In this document: in pieces, positions 45,397 to 53,874 of the stretch
How the letters are laid out: each line of letters opens with the position of its first letter
Numbering within the stretch: the first letter of the stretch is position 1
Assembly: GCF_039529295.1 (NCBI RefSeq)
Contig: NZ_BAAAMN010000041.1
Coordinates: 98,423-162,422, forward strand
Origin: Yaniella flava
Lineage (GTDB): Bacteria > Actinomycetota > Actinomycetes > Actinomycetales > Micrococcaceae
DNA: 64,000 bases
Direction of reading: 5' to 3'
The notes under the pieces: generated by a model
The model's input: only the letters and a program-made list of their open reading frames with translations
Databases searched by the model: none
What the model was told of the DNA's origin: nothing
Position numbers and translations under genes: made by a program

Positions 45397-45417
45397 CGTC
45401 TGCTGTTGAGTGCTGAT

Positions 45418-47463
45418 CTAGTGGATGCCGCGCAAATCCAAATCCAGGGTGGTATGCGCGCCATCGAAAGCGTCGGCATGCAGGGTGACCGGGATACCCC
45501 AGTCTTGCTGATACAGGTGGCACGCCGCCGAATCTGGAATGGGTTGGCCATGCTCACCGTCGCACGCAGCGGCCCGCGCGGTCACATGCAGCACACCCTC
45601 CGTCACGTCTGGGTTCAACCGCAATTGGCGGGTCAGACCGGTGTCACGCCCTTCACCTTCCAACAAGAGATGTTCTGGTGTCGAGGAGATGGTCAGCTGC
45701 GTTGGATCGCCCCACCGGTCATCGAGCTTCTGGCCCTTGGGGGCGGCAAATGAAATATTGATCGGCACATCGCCGACCACCAGTTTGGTTGCGGGACGCT
45801 GTGCTTGTTTGGCCCCTTCATCGACGTGGAGGAACTTCTCCGGCACGTTGATGCGGATCAGCTGGTGGGCGTTCGTTTCCACTACGACGATGGACACGGC
45901 GTGGCCATCAGCGTCTGTTTCGACGAGGATGTCGGAGGGCTCCTGAATATCTCGTGCCACGGTGGTGACTTCGGCCGCTTTGGTGGTGCCGTCGGGGTTC
46001 ACTGTGTCGGGAGCCCAACGACGGATGGCATGGTTATAGGTGTCAGCGATCAGCACCGAACCGTCAGGCAGGTTGGTGACGCCCAGCGGGTGCTGCAGGC
46101 GGGCATCGTCGGGGGTCCCATCGCGGAAACCAAAATCGAACAGACCGGTACCGATGACGGTGCCGACCTCGGGTTCCTTCGAATCGGTTTTGGTGGATGG
46201 AACCACGTAGCGCACCGCAGACGTTTCGGCATCGGCGACCCACAAGGTGCCCTCTGCATCCACGGACAGGCCAGAGGACTGGGCGAACCAGGCTTCATCG
46301 GCTGGCCCATCGACCAGGCCCTCGAGCGCTGTGCCAGCATAGACCGCAAGATCTTTGGTCACGGGGTCATAGGAGAACAGCTGGTGGGTGCCGGCCATCG
46401 CAATGATCGCGACACCTTCAGCTTCCGAGTACTGCACATCCCACGGGGTGGACAGCGAGGTTTCCAAAGCGCCTGCTGCAAATGGTCCAAGATCCACGAC
46501 GTCAGACTGTCCAGTTTCGTCTTGGACACGCTCTGAATCAATCAGGCGTTGAATACCGTTACCGGCAACAGTGGAGACGCCACCGGTTGTGAGGTTCACT
46601 GCCCGCAAACGGTGATTGACCGCGTCCGCGATCAACACGTCGTAACCGGCTTGTGCTGCAACGTCCGCCGGCAAAAGTGCCAGACCGTGGGGCTCGTTGA
46701 ACAGCGCAATCTCACGGCCGCCATCGGCGTAGCCGCGAACCGAAATCGAGTCGGGCTCAGCTTGGCCGGTCTCAGCCGATATCGCGTTGCCGCTGCCGTT
46801 GCCACCAATGGTTTGTATGACAGTTTCGAGGTCATCGGCGACTTCGACCAATCGGTGATGGCCGGTGTCCGCCACCAAGAACGTGCTCTCCTGGCTCCCC
46901 CTGGAGCCCAATGCGATCGCTTTGGCGGGGAATTTTAGGTCGCGAGCTACCGGTTCGGGTGCGACGTAGGGACCTTCGCCCCGGTGTAGTGTGCCTTTGG
47001 CTTCGTGCTCTTCGACCAGCTGGTCGACCAACGAGTAGAGTCCGGAGACGTGGCCTTCACCGGTGAGGTGGGCAACGATGTAGCCCTCTGGATCCACGAC
47101 CACCAGGGTTGGCCAGGCCCGCGCCGTGTAGGCCTGCCAGGTGATCAGTTCCGGATCGTTAATGACCGGGTGCGCAATGTCGTAACACTCAATGGCTGCG
47201 GCGACGGCTGAAGTTTCAGCTTCATACTCAAATTTCGGTGAGTGCACGCCTACGGTCACCAGCACATCAGAATACTGTTCTTCAAGCGGTCGCAGTTCAT
47301 CGAGCACGTGCAAGCAGTTGACGCAGCAAAACGCCCAGAAATCGAGAATGACGATCTTGCCGCGAAGATCTTTGAGGCTCAGGTCTTTATCGCCGATATT
47401 GAACCAGGTCTCGCCGACCAGTTCAGAAGCGCGGATACGTTGTGTCGATGGTGCCGAAGTCAT
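45418..47463 (-). CDS. Thioredoxin-domain and NHL-repeat protein (NHLRC2-like)
   Basis: 681 residues. Thioredoxin-fold head (residues 1-160) with FWAFCCVNC (CxxC as CVNC), followed by a beta-propeller of NHL repeats (FLVADTGHHRLVEV, VLIADAVNHRLRAV, LWVADAETSAVRYV, VLIADTYNHAIRRW) and a beta-rich C-terminal domain. No signal peptide. The arrangement is that of human NHLRC2 and its bacterial relatives, whose function is open. ATG 47463 preceded by GGGAAG. Confidence 0.88.
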   Translation of the reverse strand: MTSAPSTQRIRASELVGETWFNIGDKDLSLKDLRGKIVILDFWAFCCVNCLHVLDELRPLEEQYSDVLVTVGVHSPKFEYEAETSAVAAAIECYDIAHPVINDPELITWQAYTARAWPTLVVVDPEGYIVAHLTGEGHVSGLYSLVDQLVEEHEAKGTLHRGEGPYVAPEPVARDLKFPAKAIALGSRGSQESTFLVADTGHHRLVEVADDLETVIQTIGGNGSGNAISAETGQAEPDSISVRGYADGGREIALFNEPHGLALLPADVAAQAGYDVLIADAVNHRLRAVNLTTGGVSTVAGNGIQRLIDSERVQDETGQSDVVDLGPFAAGALETSLSTPWDVQYSEAEGVAIIAMAGTHQLFSYDPVTKDLAVYAGTALEGLVDGPADEAWFAQSSGLSVDAEGTLWVADAETSAVRYVVPSTKTDSKEPEVGTVIGTGLFDFGFRDGTPDDARLQHPLGVTNLPDGSVLIADTYNHAIRRWAPDTVNPDGTTKAAEVTTVARDIQEPSDILVETDADGHAVSIVVVETNAHQLIRINVPEKFLHVDEGAKQAQRPATKLVVGDVPINISFAAPKGQKLDDRWGDPTQLTISSTPEHLLLEGEGRDTGLTRQLRLNPDVTEGVLHVTARAAACDGEHGQPIPDSAACHLYQQDWGIPVTLHADAFDGAHTTLDLDLRGIH

Positions 47464-47634
47464 GCCTAGTATTCTTCCCTATCCCCGGATGAACGCAAGG
47501 AATTACGTCACACAGAGTAGTCACTTTCACTTTGGGCAAATCGCCCGAATTGTCAGAATCACGCCTAGAACACCCGGCTAGTGTTAAGATATTCCTTGTG
47601 CCGTCAACGATAGGACAATTCCAGTCGTCGGTGC

Positions 47635-47705
47635 GCGGGTGTAGCTCAATGGTAGAGCGCTTGCTTCCCAAGCAAGATACGCGGGTTCGATTCCCGTCAC
47701 CCGCT
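47635..47705 (+). tRNA. tRNA-Gly (anticodon CCC)
   Basis: 71 bases. Acceptor arms GCGGGTG and CACCCGC pair fully, discriminator T. D arm GTAGCTCAATGGTAGAGC is standard; anticodon stem CTTGC/GCAAG encloses TTCCCAA, anticodon CCC; T arm GCGGGTTCGATTCCCGT. CCA is not encoded. The 3' end directly abuts the stop codon of the convergent ABC gene (47706). Confidence 0.97.
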
Positions 47706-49451
47706 CTACTGATCTAAGCTCCAGCGTCGTATTTCTGCATCGGCAAAGAGACGCTCCGGGGTGAACGACGAAAACAAGACGGTCCCGGGATAATCGGAAA
47801 GTATTCGACGCAGCGTAGCCAGCCCGTCTTCATCAAGTGCGGCATCAATATTTTCTAATACCAATAACGGTGGAGTGCCTAACAGTGCCCGGGCCAGTTT
47901 GAGGAGGGCAACCTCGGCTCTGGACCACGGTTCCCCGTCATTTTTCAACAAGGTTTTCAGACCCTTGTGATGTAAATACAACACCGGACTGAGTCCGACT
48001 CGATGCAATATGGCTTTGGCATCTTCGACGGACGTGTTGGGCAACCGGTAGGACACAAGACGCTGGACCGACCCACGTTCTAACGGTTGTCGAACCGATG
48101 CCATGCCGACCAGTTCGCGGCGCAAAGAAGCCGGAGCTGCCCCATATTCCGTGCCGTCAATGACGACAACAGGCCCATCGTCGTGGTCTGATTCCAGCGG
48201 GTTGATCCCATCGACTAGCACGGCCTTGAGCACGCCGTTGATCCGGTTCGGGTCGGCAGAGTCCAACAGAATGCGTTCACCGGCACGCGCATGCAAGTCT
48301 GGCATGGCAGTGTGGTCGACGGTGAGGTTTTCGATGACCACGCCTTCAGCGGGATGCGACGGTGCTGCCGTGTCGTCGGCATCTTGCGGGGTGTGTTCGT
48401 TTTTCCAGGCGCGCTCTTTGGCACGGACCGCACGCTGGACCTGCGTGGCCGACTGAAAAATAGGCGCCAGGATGCGCCAAGCAGCGCGGTAATTTTGTCG
48501 ATACTCAACAACTCGTCCCAGATCGCTCATCGGGGTGGCCATGACACCGAGCAGCGTCATAATCGATGCTACGCCGGCGACGTCGATGATCCCCAGCACA
48601 GCAAGAAACACCACCGCGGCGGTACACAGGCTCGCCGCCGTCACCGTCAAGGCACGAATCAGCCCGGTAATGCGAGCGCGCTTGACGGAGGCACCTACCA
48701 CACGCGAAGAGTCGCGGTCGACGGCATTGAGCTCGCGTCGGACGGCTCCTGCCACTTGAACAGATTCACCGGCTTGGACGGCATCCGCAATGCGAGCCGA
48801 CATGCGGCCACGATAGCGCCGGACCTTGCGGGCCCGATTGTGTGCAATCCGCGCGAGAAAAGGCATCGCCACTGCGGTGACGACTAGCGGCACGGCAACC
48901 GCGATCGCGATGGGCCAGTTGATGAAACCCAAGACGGTGACCACGACGACGACCAACGGCAGTCCGGTCAGCATGGGCACCAGGCCCTGGGCAATCCAGT
49001 TGCGCACCGCTGTCAGGTCATTGGAAGCACGCGTGACGACCACGCCGAGCGACCGGTTCCCGATGTTATGTAGAGCGGCTGTGATGAGGCGACGACGCTG
49101 CTCGTACACGTAGTCTTGGCCGAGATCTTCGGCGACGATGCGTTCTATCCAGCGGGCTGCGCCGATCCCGATGACGGCTGCGGCCAGCCCCAGCATCGTG
49201 GCCCAGGGTGGTGCCAGCTGTGGGCTGGCATTCGCCGTCGGAAGCCCCGACAAGAGTGCATCCACGGTCAAAGCCATCACAAGTGCCAACACGGCTTGGA
49301 CGATGCCGAGGCCGACTAATCCCAACAGCAGCAACCGACGACGGCCACGCCATACCTTGGGCATGCGTACCGGTTTCTCCTGTGGTTTCTTCGTGGTCTT
49401 CTCGGCTTGCTGGTTCGTGTGCATGGTCTGAGTTGGGGTGGTTACTGACAT
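47706..49451 (-). CDS. ABC exporter-like protein with degenerate ATPase domain
   Basis: 581 residues. Six membrane helices of an ABC exporter (about residues 38-315) followed by an ATPase-like domain that has lost its signature residues: Walker A place reads GERILLDSADPNRINGV (no GxxGxGKS/T), the LSGGQ place reads WSRAEVALLK, Walker B/Glu reads LLVLENIDAALD, and the switch His place reads VLFSSF. Overall fold similarity (AALDEDGLATLRRIL) remains. ATP hydrolysis is unlikely. ATG 49451 overlaps the DUF1611 gene by 10 bases, so the two are translationally coupled. Confidence 0.85.
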   Translation of the reverse strand: MSVTTPTQTMHTNQQAEKTTKKPQEKPVRMPKVWRGRRRLLLLGLVGLGIVQAVLALVMALTVDALLSGLPTANASPQLAPPWATMLGLAAAVIGIGAARWIERIVAEDLGQDYVYEQRRRLITAALHNIGNRSLGVVVTRASNDLTAVRNWIAQGLVPMLTGLPLVVVVVTVLGFINWPIAIAVAVPLVVTAVAMPFLARIAHNRARKVRRYRGRMSARIADAVQAGESVQVAGAVRRELNAVDRDSSRVVGASVKRARITGLIRALTVTAASLCTAAVVFLAVLGIIDVAGVASIMTLLGVMATPMSDLGRVVEYRQNYRAAWRILAPIFQSATQVQRAVRAKERAWKNEHTPQDADDTAAPSHPAEGVVIENLTVDHTAMPDLHARAGERILLDSADPNRINGVLKAVLVDGINPLESDHDDGPVVVIDGTEYGAAPASLRRELVGMASVRQPLERGSVQRLVSYRLPNTSVEDAKAILHRVGLSPVLYLHHKGLKTLLKNDGEPWSRAEVALLKLARALLGTPPLLVLENIDAALDEDGLATLRRILSDYPGTVLFSSFTPERLFADAEIRRWSLDQ

Positions 49452-50611
49452 GAGCGCACCAACAGTGCTGTGGCCTGCTCGTCACAGGTGAGGTCATAGG
49501 TTGGAATGACCGGCACCGACCCCAGCACCCCACGAGCTTCAAGGGTGGCCAGCGGGGACGAAGTCATCACACCAGAGGCCACCGAGACGTGCAGTCCGGC
49601 AGCCTGAAGCTCCTGGACACCGGCCCGCGCTCCCAGCGCGTCGGACGCAGCAAACGCGACCTGATCGATGGTGCCCTGGAAGGTCGCGTCGCGTAGCAGT
49701 TGTGCCGTTTCTTCCTGGTATATGCCGTCGGCAATTTCAACTACGACGACGTCGGTATCGGCTTGGGAGAGTTCCTCGACCAGCCCGATGGTCAGGGCCC
49801 GCAGCTCGCTCATCTTCAGCTGGAAGGTCGTGGGGTACCCGAAATCGGTGAAATCCAGCACGCGGTTGGCACCGGCATCGTGATAAATCATCGGATCATT
49901 GCCCGCACCGGTACCGGTGATCTTTCCGGCACTGACGCGACGTCCGGATTGGGTCAGTCCGTTGATGAGGCACGCCATCACCGTGGATTTTCCCGAGTTC
50001 ATGGCGGTGCCCAACACAGCAATCACTTCTGGTCGATCTTGCCTAGCGGTAGGGGCTGGCACCGTAGCCGACTGATCCGGGGTGTGATGCGGGGCGTAGT
50101 GGGCGATGTTGACGACGCCATCCCGATCGGCCAACAGTCCGATCGGTTCGATGATCGTGGGGTCGTCCATCTTTTCGTGCGCCTGTGTCACCGTGCCAGC
50201 AATGCCGCCGGCGGCCACGAGGTGGCATGGCTCAAGCGAATCCGGTACGTGAGCTAAGAACTGGTCGGCCGCGTAACGGTTGCCGTAGGCAAGCATGATC
50301 AGCGCACCCTCAAACAGGATGGCTTTGCGTGATTCTGGAGTTTCTACCCGCTTATGGTTCAGAATCTCGGTCACGCGTGCAATGACCACATCACCACTGC
50401 GTGGCACGACGGTGCGACCGGTCAGCAGATGAAAATCCGCAGGTCGCTCATCGAACGCAGCGCCAACGTGACGGGTCGTGTAAGAAGCCTGCACCCGCGG
50501 CGGCACGCTCGTTTTGAGAATCGTTGACGGTCTCAGCGAGGTATCTTGATCGACGACTGCTGACATTGCAGAAATGGTGGCGGTGTCTGGAGTCACAGAT
50601 ACGGTAGTCAT
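49442..50611 (-). CDS. DUF1611-like P-loop protein
   Basis: 389 residues. An N-terminal domain with VVIARVTEILNHKRVETPE and GGIAGTVTQAH, and a C-terminal P-loop domain with intact Walker A VLGTAMNSGKSTVMACL, followed by GKITGTGAGNDPMIYHDAGA and a Walker-B-like VVVVEIADGIYQEE. The sequence resembles DUF1611/MobB-type NTPases; activity unknown. The intact P-loop contrasts with its overlapping ABC partner, which has lost its own. ATG 50611 has AAAGG upstream (spacing about 11). A three-unit 11-bp repeat array lies 48-80 bases upstream. Confidence 0.8.
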   Translation of the reverse strand: MTTVSVTPDTATISAMSAVVDQDTSLRPSTILKTSVPPRVQASYTTRHVGAAFDERPADFHLLTGRTVVPRSGDVVIARVTEILNHKRVETPESRKAILFEGALIMLAYGNRYAADQFLAHVPDSLEPCHLVAAGGIAGTVTQAHEKMDDPTIIEPIGLLADRDGVVNIAHYAPHHTPDQSATVPAPTARQDRPEVIAVLGTAMNSGKSTVMACLINGLTQSGRRVSAGKITGTGAGNDPMIYHDAGANRVLDFTDFGYPTTFQLKMSELRALTIGLVEELSQADTDVVVVEIADGIYQEETAQLLRDATFQGTIDQVAFAASDALGARAGVQELQAAGLHVSVASGVMTSSPLATLEARGVLGSVPVIPTYDLTCDEQATALLVRSCQ

Positions 50612-50658
50612 AATGTGGACCTTTCATACGTCGTGTTCAAGTAAGTACAGCTCAACAA

Positions 50659-50691
50659 GTCATGATGAGGTCAACATGACGGTTCCATGAG
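50659..50691 (-). promoter_or_regulatory. Three 11-bp direct repeats upstream of DUF1611 gene
   Basis: On the plus strand the units are gtcatgATGAG, gtcaacATGAC and ggttccATGAG (CTCAT, GTCAT, CTCAT on the gene strand). A 7-2-7 palindrome ATGAGAA-GG-TTCTCAT (50687-50702) overlaps the last unit. The array is related to the one at 53812. Confidence 0.7.
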
Positions 50692-50785
50692 AAGGTTCTC
50701 ATCCAGCGTGAGTGATCGGCCACATGACGCGGTTTCTCGTCGGTTCTCGGCCAGAGAAATTCACCTAAAATTCATGAAAAAATCC

Positions 50786-51664
50786 TTACCGTACCGGGAA
50801 ATACGGCAAATATGAGACTCCGGAGGTGTTGTATGGGAATTTGATGCCCATGATGTAGCGGATACCAATATGCATGCCCCATGCCGCGATCGAAAAGACT
50901 TGCCCACAGCGTCTGTGGACCATAGAAAGTGGCGAACCGAGTTCGATGGCCAGTGCGCCGACGCCGGCCAGCGTGAAGAACCCTCTGGCGTTGTATAAGT
51001 CGTGGGCCTTATCGGGGGCCTTGGTGCCGAAGACTTCTTTGCGTATCGCATCGGCGGCAATTTGGTCACGTAGCGTGTTGCCGCTCGCCCACTTCCATCC
51101 TTGTGGGCTCCGAACTTTTGCGACCCCGGAGATGAAATACACCGAACACGTCGCGACATTCATTGCCGAGGCAATACCACCGTATGCCCGATCCACACGC
51201 CGCGGCCACAGCGTGTTCTCACGTACCAGGGCATCCACGGACAGTGCATCCGCACTACGAGTGACACCGAGTACCATCTGGTGCAGCAATGCCATGTTGT
51301 CGTGATGAAAAATCATGCCCCACGAATTTCTGTAACTTAATGTCCATAACTGCAAGACTGCATTGACCGGCCCGGTGACGCGATGAGCGACCCCCAAGGT
51401 CGTCAACATGTTGGTCACCTGAGCGGCGTCGAAGAGTGCATTCGCCACTCGAGGCGGCAGCGGGCGACGCAAAACTCGCACCGGGCCAACCGGGTCAAAC
51501 GCCGTCTCGTGTTGTGCATTCAGTTTGTGGAACATGGCACGGCGTCGCAGGTTGTTCCATACCGTAAACGCGCCGGTTCCCAACCGCAGCACGGCCGGCC
51601 GGCTCGGCGGAGCAGCAGGCCTCAAGGTGTCAACGACGCGGTGCAAAATGTTGAGGGATTTCAT
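50786..51664 (-). CDS. HTTM/gamma-carboxylase-like membrane protein
   Basis: 292 residues with about five membrane segments. NSWGMIFHHDNMALLHQMVLG (here in part HHDNMALLHQ), YFISGVAKVRSPQGWKW, TLRDQI and AIELGSPLSMV are of the HTTM type (horizontally transferred transmembrane domain, related to vitamin-K-dependent gamma-carboxylase). Catalytic function is not evident. ATG 51664 overlaps the stop of the preceding gene (ATGA). Third gene of the CrtI-like operon. Confidence 0.72.
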   Translation of the reverse strand: MKSLNILHRVVDTLRPAAPPSRPAVLRLGTGAFTVWNNLRRRAMFHKLNAQHETAFDPVGPVRVLRRPLPPRVANALFDAAQVTNMLTTLGVAHRVTGPVNAVLQLWTLSYRNSWGMIFHHDNMALLHQMVLGVTRSADALSVDALVRENTLWPRRVDRAYGGIASAMNVATCSVYFISGVAKVRSPQGWKWASGNTLRDQIAADAIRKEVFGTKAPDKAHDLYNARGFFTLAGVGALAIELGSPLSMVHRRCGQVFSIAAWGMHIGIRYIMGIKFPYNTSGVSYLPYFPVR

Positions 51665-52233
51665 GATGGTTTCTCCTGGAGCAGTTCAGCTGTTCCGCCC
51701 ACCTGGCACTGGGCGCGGACTGTTTCGTGATCAGGTAATTTGACGTGCGCGTCGTGAGAAAAGTACTGGTCAAACTGAAACCTGCTGCGCACGACAAGCA
51801 CTCGCACGATATTGGCTTCCCGACGGCGCGCTGTTGCCGCGAGAGAATCTGCATAGCGTTGCGCAATGTCTGCGGCATCGCCACGTCGCACCCCGCGGGC
51901 AATCTGTTTTCGCACTTGATTGAGTCCACCGGTGCCGTAGTGGCGGTAATGCAGCGGAACACGCTGCTCATCGGCGGTGATCCCCACAACGTGTGGCACC
52001 GTCACTCGACCTTTGCGATCGACTGAGAACATCGGATAGGTAGATATCGGAAACGAGTCCTGGGCAAATTTGGTGCGTTTCACCTGCTTGGGGCTACCAA
52101 CGTAGTGACGCAGCGGTGAGAACAGGACACCGGCAAACGCAGCATAGCCGGCAACAGCCCAAAGATCGCCTGCCGTGACGGGCGGGACACGTTTGGGAAG
52201 AAGAGACTTGAGATGTGAGAGCGGAGCGGACAT
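51661..52233 (-). CDS. Membrane protein partner of the HTTM-like gene
   Basis: 190 residues. One membrane segment (about 25-42), then a soluble part with QDSFPISTYPMFSVDRKGR, RVPLHYRHYGTGGLNQVRKQI and a Arg-rich helix AQRYADSLAATARRREAN. Proteins of this layout are often encoded directly ahead of HTTM genes (from memory), suggesting a two-part complex. Not a named enzyme. It overlaps the next gene by 4 bases. Confidence 0.65.
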   Translation of the reverse strand: MSAPLSHLKSLLPKRVPPVTAGDLWAVAGYAAFAGVLFSPLRHYVGSPKQVKRTKFAQDSFPISTYPMFSVDRKGRVTVPHVVGITADEQRVPLHYRHYGTGGLNQVRKQIARGVRRGDAADIAQRYADSLAATARRREANIVRVLVVRSRFQFDQYFSHDAHVKLPDHETVRAQCQVGGTAELLQEKPS

Positions 52234-52257
52234 GGTGCTTACCTTCTGTTGTGACTG

Positions 52258-53769
52258 TCAATCAGCAAAATCACGACTCACCGCCTGCGCCGCCCATGCC
52301 CCTGGCATGCCGTGCACTCCTGCACCGGGTGGCGTCGAGGATGATGCGAGGTATAACCGTGGTCTGTCAGAGGCGGTGCCTGCGGCGGCCGAGAGTCGAT
52401 AGGGGTCCAAGGTCATTCCTGGACGAAGCAGAGTTTGTGTACCGGTCATGGCACCACCGGCGATATCTCCTCCGATCAGATTGGGGTTCCAGTGTTCTAA
52501 TGCAGTCGGTGGAGTGTGGACCTGCTTTCGGATTCGCGCTTGAAAACCCGGAGCGAAGCGTTCGATTTGGTGCATGATCAACTGTGCGATCTCGCCCGGT
52601 GCACACTCTTGATATCTGTGCGGTACGTGCGCGTAGGCCCACACCACGGTCTTGCCGTCAGCCTCTCCGGTGGCCCGTGTCGGATCGGCTGCCTGTTGTT
52701 GGCACACCATCACAAATGGGTAGCGCGGCATTGTTCCGCTGGCTACATCGGCCGAGGCCTGCACGAGTTCTCTGCTGCTACCGGCAACATGCACGGTGCC
52801 AGCGGTGGCGACGGCCGGATTCGTCCACGGGATAGGACCGTCCAGGAGGAAATCTACTTTGTAGGCGGCAGTACCGTAGCGCCACTTGCCGAACCGGCGA
52901 CGTGTCGAGGGCGTCAGCATACGATCGGTCGCAGACGCCTGTGGTGTCACCCGCAGCACTTGTGCCGGGGTGAGGTTCAAGATGACCGCATCGGCACGCG
53001 GCAGTTCGGCCACGTCGGTGACTTCATGATTCAGGTGGAGTCCTCCACCGTATGAGTGCAACACCGACAGCAGTGCTTGGACGATTTGGCCGGTCCCGCC
53101 TCGTACGGCAGGCCAACCCCTGGTCATGCCCAAGGCGCCAAAGAGCAGACCGAATGCGCTCGTGAAGGGTTGCGATAAGGGCACGATCGCATGTGCAGCT
53201 GACCCTAGAAACAGTGCCCGCGCCGCTTCCGTACCGAAGAGTGTCTTGGACAGCCAGGAGGCTGGTGTCAGGGCCGGTGGTCCGAATTGGGCGAGCCGCA
53301 GCGGGTGCGGTGGGAACCGGAGCATGGGTGCCAGAATATTTTCCAGGTGCTCATCGATGTGGCGTGTCATGTACTGGTGCATACGACGCCAACGGTTGGC
53401 GTCTTGTCCCAGACCCTCGGCCGTCGTTTCGAGGTCGCTGTGCAAGACGGCAGCTTCACCATGTGGCAGCGGGTGGGCCATCGGCACTTCACTATGCACC
53501 CATTCCATTCCATGAGCGCTCAGGTCCAGATCTCGAAACACGGGGCTGGCCACACCAAATGGGTGTCCGGCTGCTCCCAGGTCGACGATCGTGCCCGAAC
53601 CGAGCGTGGGCGCGGATGCTGCCGCTCCTCCGGGCTGCGCGTTGCGTTCATACACGTCGACTTGCCAACCATCACGCGCAAGCAACGCGGCCGCGGTCAA
53701 ACCATTTGGTCCCGATCCCACCACGATGGCACGCCGGGCTCGCTGGGTTGCACGTGGTCGACTGGTCAT
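52258..53769 (-). CDS. CrtI-like FAD-dependent oxidoreductase
   Basis: 503 residues, phytoene-desaturase-related. FAD-binding VVGSGPNGLTAAALLARDGW with VDVYERNAQPGG, the central GGTGQIVQALLSVL, and C-terminal LYLASSSTPPGAGVHGMPG typical of CrtI. The substrate need not be phytoene: no other carotenoid gene is in the window. ATG 53769 has AAGGA 8 bases upstream; four 11-bp repeats lie 43-86 bases upstream. First gene of an operon with the two membrane proteins downstream. Confidence 0.85.
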   Translation of the reverse strand: MTSRPRATQRARRAIVVGSGPNGLTAAALLARDGWQVDVYERNAQPGGAAASAPTLGSGTIVDLGAAGHPFGVASPVFRDLDLSAHGMEWVHSEVPMAHPLPHGEAAVLHSDLETTAEGLGQDANRWRRMHQYMTRHIDEHLENILAPMLRFPPHPLRLAQFGPPALTPASWLSKTLFGTEAARALFLGSAAHAIVPLSQPFTSAFGLLFGALGMTRGWPAVRGGTGQIVQALLSVLHSYGGGLHLNHEVTDVAELPRADAVILNLTPAQVLRVTPQASATDRMLTPSTRRRFGKWRYGTAAYKVDFLLDGPIPWTNPAVATAGTVHVAGSSRELVQASADVASGTMPRYPFVMVCQQQAADPTRATGEADGKTVVWAYAHVPHRYQECAPGEIAQLIMHQIERFAPGFQARIRKQVHTPPTALEHWNPNLIGGDIAGGAMTGTQTLLRPGMTLDPYRLSAAAGTASDRPRLYLASSSTPPGAGVHGMPGAWAAQAVSRDFAD

Positions 53770-53811
53770 GCTGCATTCCTTTGTCTGGGGTGATATTTCC
53801 CATCGTTGTTG

Positions 53812-53855
53812 ATCCAGATGAGAGGAACATGAGCCGTCCATGAGTCAGCGATGAG
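53812..53855 (-). promoter_or_regulatory. Four tandem 11-bp direct repeats (CTCAT array)
   Basis: On the plus strand: atccagATGAG, aggaacATGAG, ccgtccATGAG, tcagcgATGAG, without gaps. On the gene strand each unit starts with CTCAT. One repeat per helical turn marks a tandem protein-binding site; CarH/LitR-type MerR regulators or SARPs bind such arrays. Confidence 0.85.
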
Positions 53856-53874
53856 AATCATCGACCGAGTGTGC

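Noticed and set aside
53856..53866. Possible fifth 11-bp unit beside the array
   Set aside because: Reads aatcatcgacc and lacks the ATGAG half-site.
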